Assembly (NCBI GenBank): GCA_045593405.1
Contig: JAZNWN010000004.1
Coordinates: forward strand, 1 to 64,000
From: UMGS1933 sp045593405
GTDB taxonomy: Bacteria > Bacillota > Clostridia > TANB77 > CAG-508
Reading direction: 5' to 3'
DNA length: 64,000 bases
This document shows positions 57,471 through 64,000 of the stretch, one piece after another (the first letter of the stretch is position 1; the number at the start of each line of letters is the position of its first letter). The notes beneath the pieces are model-generated. The model saw only the letters and a list, made by a program, of their open reading frames with translations. It had not been told where the DNA came from and did no database searches. A program made the translations under genes and the position numbers.

Positions 57471-57803
57471 ATGTTTTTATTAAATACAACTGAACCATTA
57501 ACAGTTTTACTTTTATTAACAATAACAGTACTATTGATTTTTTTAGGAAAGGAAGTAAAAAAACCTCTAATCCCAGCAATAGCACTAATTGCATTTTTGG
57601 TAATATTAGTAATTCATGCAGTTCAATTATGTATACCAAGTTATGCAGATTATTATGTAACAATTAGATATTGTATAGCATTTGAACTATCTATGATATT
57701 TGTAACATTCTTTTCATATTTATGGGTTGATGATGCTGCTAGTAAGTTTTATAAAAAGAAAAGTATTGACAATAGTTTAGACTGGTTTTGGAAACAAGTG
57801 TAA
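57471..57803 (+). CDS. Small integral membrane protein
   Basis: This 110-residue protein has three likely membrane helices (about 9-25, 32-54 and 65-87) and a basic C-terminal tail ending in WFWKQV. I do not recognise the family. AAGGAGG precedes the ATG, and it lies 23 bp after glmM, so it is probably co-transcribed. Confidence 0.65.
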   Translation: MFLLNTTEPLTVLLLLTITVLLIFLGKEVKKPLIPAIALIAFLVILVIHAVQLCIPSYADYYVTIRYCIAFELSMIFVTFFSYLWVDDAASKFYKKKSIDNSLDWFWKQV

Positions 57804-57838
57804 ATTATTTGTAAAAAAAGTGTTTGCAAAAAATAGAA

Positions 57839-57857
57839 GGGCGCATAAAATGCGCCC
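57839..57857. repeat. Short GC-rich hairpin
   Basis: GGGCGCATAAAATGCGCCC is a perfect palindromic stem with no T run. Confidence 0.6.
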
Positions 57858-57901
57858 ATTATAGTATAAAAAACATTGTAATATTTGGAGAAGGAGATAA
57901 T

Positions 57902-58465
57902 ATGAAAGATACAATTATAATAGTAGAGGGACCACAAGGTGTTGGAAAAACAACATTCACAAACTATTTGAGAGAAAAAATAGCAAGTGCAGATCTTTAT
58001 AGACTTACAGGAATTAAAGATAAAACTGAAACAGGTTATCCTAAAATAAAAAGAAAATATATAAAATTATTAGAGTATATAGAAAATTGTGAAGATGTAA
58101 ATATGATTTTTGATAGAACATTTTTCTCCGAAGAAGTATACAGTAGGCTAGGATTTAAAAGTTATTCATTTCATGATATTTATGAAGAATTATTAAAAAA
58201 ATTAGATACTTTAGATTTTGAAATATATTTTGTAGTACTTTATTTAGAAGACACTTCAGAATATGAAAGAAGAATAAAAAGAGATAAGCATGAATACCAA
58301 AAATTTAATGTTGAGAGCAGTATTAAACAGCAACAAGAGTATTTAAAATTAGCAGATGAAATAGAAAATCAAACTCAAAATATAAAAGTAATAAAATTTA
58401 ACACGGATGATAATGAGAATTATAAGAAAAAAATAGATGACCAATTTGGATATTTGTTTAAGTAA
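57902..58465 (+). CDS. P-loop nucleoside/nucleotide kinase-like protein
   Basis: This 187-residue protein has the P-loop VEGPQGVGKTTFTNYL, DRTFFSEEVYSRLG (DR-type motif as in deoxynucleoside and thymidylate kinases) and an R-rich lid ERRIKRDKHEYQK. It is likely a deoxynucleoside or thymidylate kinase relative; the substrate is not clear. ATG at 57902 follows GAAGGAG. nadD starts 17 bp later. Confidence 0.75.
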   Translation: MKDTIIIVEGPQGVGKTTFTNYLREKIASADLYRLTGIKDKTETGYPKIKRKYIKLLEYIENCEDVNMIFDRTFFSEEVYSRLGFKSYSFHDIYEELLKKLDTLDFEIYFVVLYLEDTSEYERRIKRDKHEYQKFNVESSIKQQQEYLKLADEIENQTQNIKVIKFNTDDNENYKKKIDDQFGYLFK

Positions 58466-58482
58466 ATTTGTAGGAGATAAGT

Positions 58483-59050
58483 ATGAAACTTCGGTTTTTT
58501 TGGAGGTAGTTTTAACCCACCATCATATATACATATTAATTTGGCTAAAACTTTAATAAAGGTATATAATTTAGACAAAATAATATTTGTGCCAGTTGGT
58601 AATTATTATGAAAAAAATGATTTAATTGATGCAGAGCATAGATACAATATGCTTAAATTATGGCTAGATGATAATCCTAAAATGGACATAGAAAAAATAG
58701 CAATAGAATCTAAAGTAAAGTTATATGCAATAGATACTTTTAAACTAATAAAAGAAAAGTACAACAATGATGATATATTTTTTATTATGGGTTCTGATAA
58801 TTTTAGAAAAATGCCAACGTGGAAAAATTATAAAGATTTAATAACTAACAATAATATAATTGTTATAGAAAGAGAAAGAAAAGAAATAAGAAGTACAAAT
58901 TTAGAAAATATAATTGAATTTATTCCAGAACAACTAGCTACTATAGATTCAAGCAAAATAAGAGATATGATAAAAAATAACGAAAGTGTTCAAGAATATT
59001 TAAATCCAAAGGTATATAACTATATAAAACAGAATGAATTATATATATAA
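58483..59050 (+). CDS. nadD: NadD-like nucleotidyltransferase, needs a +1 shift at CGG
   Basis: The gene reads as join(58483..58491, 58493..59050), 188 residues. ATG follows TAGGAGA. Only three codons, MKL, precede the CGG. Skipping the C at 58492 gives GFFGGSFNPPSYIHINLAKT, the nucleotidyltransferase motif (the first His of HxGH is replaced here by S-Y-I-H). ISSTKIR-type motif 2 appears as TIDSSKIRDMI. It likely makes nicotinate adenine dinucleotide, though the altered motif leaves room for a related adenylyltransferase. Frame 0 would give 8 residues. Confidence 0.85.
58492..58495 (+). other. +1 frameshift site CGGT in nadD
   Basis: The context is CTT-C-GGT-TTT, immediately after codon 3. 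It restores the first glycine of GFFGGSFNPP. Confidence 0.9.
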
Positions 59051-59083
59051 TGAATTGGACTAAAAAATAATAGTAATAACTCT

Positions 59084-59129
59084 CTAAAATATGCATAAAA
59101 TTAATTAGCATATTTTAGGGGGATTTTTT
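59084..59129 (+). promoter_or_regulatory. Hairpin overlapping the ribosome binding site of the deacetylase gene
   Basis: CTAAAATATGC (59084-59094) and GCATATTTTAG (59108-59118) form a perfect stem, followed by GGGGATTTTTT and then ATG. The stem ends in the SD (TAGGGGGA) and is also terminator-like. Confidence 0.5.
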
Positions 59130-59903
59130 ATGTTCTTAGTTTTTAATAAAGATAAAATAATGTCATACATAGTTACTCTATTTACGGTAGTAGTTTTATT
59201 TTTGACGGCATCAGTTTTTAATAATGGAACACAAGAGACAATAGAGACATCATCAAATTCTGGTAAATTATTACCAATATATAGTGTGGATATAAATGAG
59301 CCAAAAGTTGCAGTCACAATAAACTGTGCATGGAGTGCAGATGATATTGATATGATTTTAGAAACTTTGAAAAACCAAGAAGTAAATGTTACATTTTTTA
59401 TGGTGGGAGATTGGGTAGAAAAAAATAGTGAAGCAGTAAAAAAAATATATGAAGCGGGTCATGAGATTGGAAACCATTCATATAACCACCCACATGTGAA
59501 TAATTTAAGCTTAGATAAGAATAAAGAGCAAATTAAAAAATGTTCAGATTTAGTAAAAAATATCACAGGAGAAGGAACGAAGCTTTATAGAGGGCCATAT
59601 GGAGAATACAATAATACAGTGATTCAGGCAGCTAAAGAGTTAGAACATGAAACAATACAATGGTCAATAGATACATTAGACTATAATGGACTTACATGTG
59701 AACAAATGTGGGAAAGAATAGAACCAAAACTTGAAAATGGAAGCATAATATTAATGCATAATGGAACAGAAAATACGGCACTTAGTCTAAATGAAATTAT
59801 AACTAAAATAAAAGAAAAAGGCTATACACCAGTTACAGTATCTGAATTAATATATAAAGACAATTACACAATAGATAGTAATGGGGTACAACATAAAAAT
59901 TAA
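59130..59903 (+). CDS. Polysaccharide deacetylase (PdaB-like, NodB domain)
   Basis: This 257-residue protein has an N-terminal membrane anchor (about 12-28) and a NodB domain: VAVTINCAWSADDIDMIL, HEIGNHSYNHPHVN (metal His pair), YRGPYGEYNNTVI and SIDTLDYNGLT. The usual TFDDGP motif is replaced by INCAWSADD, as in some sporulation deacetylases of the PdaB/YlxY group. It likely acts on peptidoglycan or spore cortex at the membrane. Reduced activity is possible. Confidence 0.85.
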   Translation: MFLVFNKDKIMSYIVTLFTVVVLFLTASVFNNGTQETIETSSNSGKLLPIYSVDINEPKVAVTINCAWSADDIDMILETLKNQEVNVTFFMVGDWVEKNSEAVKKIYEAGHEIGNHSYNHPHVNNLSLDKNKEQIKKCSDLVKNITGEGTKLYRGPYGEYNNTVIQAAKELEHETIQWSIDTLDYNGLTCEQMWERIEPKLENGSIILMHNGTENTALSLNEIITKIKEKGYTPVTVSELIYKDNYTIDSNGVQHKN

Positions 59904-59958
59904 TTAAAAAATAGAATATAAATAATAATTTATGCGATGGACATATGTGGCGTAATTT

Positions 59959-60033
59959 GTAGGGGCGGAGTTCCATCTCCGCCCGCTCAAAAAAATTATT
60001 GATTTACGGGCAGGGGTGGAACCCTGCCCCTAC
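59959..60033. repeat. GTAGGGGC palindromic intergenic repeat, copy 6
   Basis: GTAGGGGCGGAGTTCCATCT and GGGTGGAACCCTGCCCCTAC flank a spacer with CGGGCAGG. Downstream (60055-60090) lie AAATACAAAATACAAAATTC-like strings also seen near the four-helix gene. Together with the glgP promoter this fills 59904-60204. Confidence 0.8.
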
Positions 60034-60117
60034 ATTTTTATAATATATTTTCCAAATACAAAATACAAAATTCCAAACACAAAACACATAAATTATTATT
60101 TATTTAATTAAATTTAA

Positions 60118-60146
60118 TTGACAAAAAAATGATTTTAGTAGATAAT
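60118..60146 (+). promoter_or_regulatory. glgP promoter
   Basis: TTGACA at 60118-60123 and GATAAT at 60141-60146 are separated by 17 bp. It lies about 60 bp upstream of the glgP start. Confidence 0.6.
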
Positions 60147-60204
60147 AAATATATTGATAATTAGGTACATAAGATTTTATAAGAATAACTAAGGAGGCTA
60201 GAAA

Positions 60205-62772
60205 ATGTATATTTTTAATAAGGTTACAGTAAATCCACAATTACCAAAACAAATAGAGGAATTAGGGACAATTGCTAATAACTTATGGTGGTCATGGAAT
60301 ACGGAGTTTTTAAAAATATTTAAACAAATTGATATAGATTTATGGGAGAAATGTGATAAAAATCCTGTAAAATTTTTAAAATTAGTAGAACAAGAGAAAT
60401 TAGAGAATGCAGCAAAAGATGAAAAATTAGTAAGACAATATGAAAACAATTTAAACAATTTTAAAGGATATATGCAAAGTAAAAATACATGGTTTAATAA
60501 AACATATCCAGAAAATAAAGAAGATTTAATTGCATATTTTTCTGCAGAATATGGTTTAGATGAAACTATGCCAATATATTCAGGAGGACTTGGAATACTT
60601 TCTGGAGATCATCTAAAATCTGCAAGTGATTTAGGAATCCCATTGGTTGCAGTAGGTTTATTATATAAAAATGGATATTTTCATCAAATAATAGATAAAA
60701 ATGGTGCTCAACAAACTGAATATAAAAATATTGAATTAGATAACTTACCAATACATCCTGTAAAAACAAAAACAGGAGAAGATTTAATAGTTGAACTAAA
60801 AATTGGTAAAGAACGCGTATATGTAAAAGTATGGAAAGTTGAAGTAGGTAGGGTTAACTTGTACCTATTGGATACTGATATTCCAGAAAACAAAGAAGAG
60901 AATAAAGGAATAACTTTAAGACTATATGGTGGAGACCAAGATATGAGAATAAAACAAGAAATTGTTTTAGGAATTGGTGGAGTAACAGTACTTAAAGAAT
61001 TAGGACTAAAGCCAACAGTTTACCATATGAATGAAGGACATTCGTCTTTCCTTGTTTTAGAAACAATAAAAAATATAATAGAAGAAAAGAAGGTTTCGTT
61101 CAATATAGCAAAAGATATAGTAACTTCTAAAACAGTATTTACAACACATACACCAGTACCAGCTGGAAATGATATATTCCCAGTAGATTTAGTAAAAAAA
61201 TATTTTGATAAATATTGGGATAAGCTAGGTATTACTGAAGATGAATTCTTAAAGTTAGGAATGAAACCAAAAGAACAAAATAAAACACACTTTAACATGG
61301 GAATACTTGCATTAAAAGTTGCTGGAAAGAAAAATGGAGTAAGTAAGTTGCATGGAGAAGTTTCAAGAGAATTATTTAGTGAAGTATGGCCAGAAATATC
61401 TCCAAAAGAATCTCCAATAACATATGTTACAAATGGAATTCACACATGCACATGGCTTGCACCAAATTTAAAAAATTTATATAATGAATATCTAGAAGCA
61501 TATTGGCAAGATAAAATACATGATAATAAAACTTGGGAGAAAATAGAAGATATTCCAAATGAAAGATTATGGAAAGAACACCAAGATAGAAAAATAAAAT
61601 TATTTGATTTAGTAAGAAAAAATGTTACAGCCAGATTAAAAAAAGCTGGTATGCATTATGATGAAATAAAAGAAATTACATCAAAATTAAATCCAGATGC
61701 CTTAACAATTGGGTTTGCAAGAAGGTTTGCAACATATAAAAGAGCAACATTAATATTTAAAGATTTAGAAAGAATAACTCAAATTTTAAATGATGAAGAA
61801 AGACCAGTCCAATTAATATTTGCAGGAAAAGCGCATCCAAAAGATATTGAGGGACAAAACTTAATTAAGAGAATACATGAAGTATCAATGATGCCACAAT
61901 TTAAAGGAAAAATAATATTACTAGAAAATTACAATATAGGAATTTCAAGACACTTGATTTCTGGAGTTGATGTATGGCTTAATAACCCAAGAAGACCAAT
62001 GGAAGCATCTGGAACAAGTGGAGAAAAAGCTTCTGTAAATGGGGTTGTAAACTTTAGTATACTAGATGGATGGTGGGCTGAAGGTTATAATACTAAAAAT
62101 GGTTGGGCAATAGGAACAAATAAAGAATTTGATTCTTATGAAGAACAAGATCTTACAGATAGTGAAAGCATTTATAATATATTAGAAAATAAAATAATAC
62201 CAGCATATTACAATAAAGATGAAGATGGTATATCAAAACAATGGATGGAATTAATGAAAAATTCTATTATATCAACTGGTGGACAATATAGTACATCAAG
62301 AATGTTGGTAGATTACACAAATAATTTATATATGCCATTATGTAATTTGACAAATAAATATTATAGTGATTTAGGAATGGTTACAGAATTTAATAGTGTT
62401 AAACAAAACTTATATGCAAATTGGGATGATATTGTTATAACCCAAGAAGATAACAATTTAGATAATATTACTATAGATGCAGGAAACAAAATAAAAGTGA
62501 CTTGCAAAGTAAAACTTCCTAATATAGCAGAAGAAAATATAGTAGCACAAACTTACTGTGGTAGAATTTTAGAAAATGGAACATTAGAAAATATAACTAT
62601 TGTACCAATGGAACTAAAAGAAAGAGATGAAGAAAATAGAATTTATACATATGAAGCAGAAGTACAGATGAAAACAGGTGGAAACTATGGTTATACTTTT
62701 AGAGTAATGCCTAAATTAGATATGCTTTTAGATTCAGAAAATTTAAATTTAGTAAAATGGATAACAAAATAA
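60205..62772 (+). CDS. glgP: Alpha-glucan phosphorylase (GlgP type with DUF3417)
   Basis: This 855-residue enzyme has the N-terminal DUF3417 region (NNLWWSWNTEFLKIFKQID), AEYGLDETMPIYSGGLGILS, the glucan site NEGHSSFL, and the pyridoxal-phosphate site EASGTSGEKASVNGV. It releases glucose-1-P from glycogen or maltodextrin. A short C-terminal beta domain follows. In-frame CGC (GAA CGC GTA) is read as Arg. ATG follows AAGGAGG. Confidence 0.95.
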   Translation: MYIFNKVTVNPQLPKQIEELGTIANNLWWSWNTEFLKIFKQIDIDLWEKCDKNPVKFLKLVEQEKLENAAKDEKLVRQYENNLNNFKGYMQSKNTWFNKTYPENKEDLIAYFSAEYGLDETMPIYSGGLGILSGDHLKSASDLGIPLVAVGLLYKNGYFHQIIDKNGAQQTEYKNIELDNLPIHPVKTKTGEDLIVELKIGKERVYVKVWKVEVGRVNLYLLDTDIPENKEENKGITLRLYGGDQDMRIKQEIVLGIGGVTVLKELGLKPTVYHMNEGHSSFLVLETIKNIIEEKKVSFNIAKDIVTSKTVFTTHTPVPAGNDIFPVDLVKKYFDKYWDKLGITEDEFLKLGMKPKEQNKTHFNMGILALKVAGKKNGVSKLHGEVSRELFSEVWPEISPKESPITYVTNGIHTCTWLAPNLKNLYNEYLEAYWQDKIHDNKTWEKIEDIPNERLWKEHQDRKIKLFDLVRKNVTARLKKAGMHYDEIKEITSKLNPDALTIGFARRFATYKRATLIFKDLERITQILNDEERPVQLIFAGKAHPKDIEGQNLIKRIHEVSMMPQFKGKIILLENYNIGISRHLISGVDVWLNNPRRPMEASGTSGEKASVNGVVNFSILDGWWAEGYNTKNGWAIGTNKEFDSYEEQDLTDSESIYNILENKIIPAYYNKDEDGISKQWMELMKNSIISTGGQYSTSRMLVDYTNNLYMPLCNLTNKYYSDLGMVTEFNSVKQNLYANWDDIVITQEDNNLDNITIDAGNKIKVTCKVKLPNIAEENIVAQTYCGRILENGTLENITIVPMELKERDEENRIYTYEAEVQMKTGGNYGYTFRVMPKLDMLLDSENLNLVKWITK

Positions 62773-62775
62773 ATT

Positions 62776-62798
62776 GTAGGGCTGGTCTTGACCAGCCC
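62776..62798. repeat. Short palindrome after glgP
   Basis: GTAGGGCTGGTCTTGACCAG and CCC form a hairpin, GGGCTGGTC/GACCAGCCC. It begins with the same GTAGGG as the larger repeats. Confidence 0.6.
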
Positions 62799-62836
62799 AA
62801 AAATTAATAAGAAATATTAAGAAAGAGGATGTTTTT

Positions 62837-64000
62837 ATGAGAAAAACTAAAATTGTTTGTACTATGGGGCCTGCAACAGATAATCCAGAGGTTTTAAAGA
62901 ATTTAATGCTTGCAGGAATGAATGTAGGAAGAATAAACTTTTCACATGGTAATTATAAAGACCAAGACGAAAGAATTAAAATGTTTAAAAAAGTAAGAGA
63001 AGAATTAGGTTTACCAATACCTTTATTACTAGATACACAAGGACCAGAAATAAGAATTGGTAAATTTAAAGAGGACAAAGCAGTTTTAGTAAATGGTAAT
63101 ACTTTTACACTTCTATATGATGATGTTTTAGGAGATAATACTAAAGTATCTATAACATATAAAAACCTATATAATGAAATAGATGTAGGTAGAACTATAC
63201 TTGTTAATGACGGGACAATTGAGCTTAAAGTAAAGGAAATTAGCCGGCAAAGATATAGTATGTGAGGTTATACAAGGTGGAAATTTAACGAACAGAAAAA
63301 GTATTAATATACCAGATTTTATTGTTAATTTACCTGGAATTACTGATAAAGACGTAGAAGATATAAAATATGGTATTGAAGCAGGATTTGACTATATTGC
63401 AGCATCTTTTATAAGAAAACCACAAGATGTATTAGAGATAAAACAAGTATTAAAAGAGAATAATGGAGAACATATAAAAGTAATCTCAAAAATAGAAAAC
63501 AGAGAAGGAATAGACAATTTTGATAAAATATTGGAAGTGTCAGATGGAATAATGGTAGCAAGAGGAGACTTGGGTGTTGAGATTCCAATGGAAGAAGTTC
63601 CAATACTTCAAAAACAATTTATTAAAAAAACATATACACAAGGAAAACCAGTTATAACAGCTACACAAATGCTAGAATCAATGATTACAAATCCAAGACC
63701 GACTAGAGCAGAAGTGAGTGATGTTGCAAATGCTATATTTGATGGGACAAGCGCAATAATGTTATCTGGAGAAACAGCAACAGGAATGTTTCCGATCGAA
63801 TGTGTAAAAACAATGAGTAAAATAGCAATGGCGGTAGAACAATCTATAAAATATTGGAAACGTTTTAGAAATAGACAATATAATTTAAAAAACTTTGATT
63901 ATAAATTTAATATAAATTATGCGATTTGTGGAGCAGCAGAAAGTATAGAAGCGAAGGCAATAGTTGCATATACAGATACTGGAGATATGCCAAGAAAGGT
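62837..64000 (+). CDS. pyk: Pyruvate kinase, needs a +1 shift at CGG, incomplete at window end
   Basis: The gene reads as join(62837..63244, 63246..>64000). It starts MRKTKIVCTMGPATDN with NVGRINFSHG and LDTQGPEIRIG. Skipping the C at 63245 joins VKEISGKDIVCEVIQGGNLT to SINIPDFIVNLPGITDKDVE, then ISKIENREGIDNFDKI, the catalytic MVARGDLGVEI and MLESMITNPRPTRAEVSDVA. Frame 0 stops at 142 residues. It makes pyruvate and ATP from phosphoenolpyruvate. The 3' end is beyond the window. Confidence 0.95.
63245..63248 (+). other. +1 frameshift site CGGC in pyk
   Basis: The context is AGC-C-GGC-AAA, after codon 136. It is the only site in the window with GGC as the restored glycine codon. Confidence 0.93.

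Noticed and set aside
12895..63248. CGG reassigned to another amino acid in frame 0
   Set aside because: Reading CGG as any single amino acid leaves the downstream frame wrong and meets stops within a few codons at most sites. Only a +1 change restores the proteins.
12895..63248. Stop-codon recoding (TGA, TAA or TAG read as sense)
   Set aside because: Recognisable genes end at normal stops of all three types, and frame-0 stops after the CGG sites do not continue into family sequence.
1..64000. CRISPR array, tRNA or rRNA genes, IS transposase, prophage
   Set aside because: I found no evenly spaced direct repeats, no tRNA- or rRNA-like sequence and no transposase, integrase or phage structural protein. 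Repeats seen are hairpin-type and dispersed.

Overview
The window is about 28% GC with A-rich codon usage. Its gene content (SepF, DivIVA, HrcA, YlbF, a T-box leader, a SigK-type sigma factor, a Spo0A-like regulator, a PdaB-like deacetylase) points to a low-GC, probably spore-forming member of the Clostridia, likely an uncultured gut lineage. Nearly all genes are on the + strand and are separated by short A/T-rich gaps. Many gaps carry palindromic repeats.

Layout. 1-8771: a complete type IV pilus operon (PilM/N fusion, PilO, PilP-like, pilin, prepilin peptidase, minor pilin, PilB, PilT, PilC). 8891-19365: ROK kinase, a foreign-looking HTH gene, mutL-miaA, an HlyD-like protein, sepF, divIVA, a CCA-adding-type tRNA nucleotidyltransferase, and a pilin-like protein with a hypervariable C-terminus. 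19400-27642: T-box-valS, popT-like DUF368, a metallopeptidase, lepA and rlmB. 27675-31138: small regulators, then a Spo0A-like response regulator, a 15-residue Trp-rich micro-ORF and an AgrC-like kinase. 31218-41777: hemolysin III, sigK, tspO, two small paralogues, miaB-mutS, 6S RNA, prmC, whiA, hemW. 42081-47454: hrcA-grpE-dnaK-dnaJ behind a variant CIRCE operator. 47491-64000: glycosyltransferase, ylbF, two pilin-like paralogues, priA-def-fmt, a second hypervariable pilin-like protein, glmM, nadD, a deacetylase, glgP and the start of pyk.

Main discovery. Eleven housekeeping genes appear broken by a single extra C, 15 sites in all: miaA, cca, popT-like, sigK (2), tspO, mutS, hemW, hrcA, priA (4), nadD and pyk. 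In every case the extra C forms an in-frame CGG codon, and skipping that C restores the family sequence with GGN read as a conserved glycine (P-loops of MiaA and PriA, the AGRAGRG motif of PriA, TSAGRIPS of HrcA, and others). I read every CGG in the window. In the native-looking genes no in-frame CGG is used as arginine: all of them sit at a +1 shift, while CGT, CGC and CGA are read normally. This suggests a genome-wide decoding rule in which CGG is unassigned and triggers very efficient +1 frameshifting (CGG-N read as C-skip plus Gly-GGN), or in which a tRNA reads CGGN as glycine. The only in-frame CGG arginines lie in two small genes with foreign codon usage (9945-10544 and 32715-32942).

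Secondary themes: type IV pilin-like proteins whose C-termini look like diversity-generating-retroelement targets, a possible peptide-kinase-Spo0A-like signalling locus, and two families of palindromic intergenic elements.
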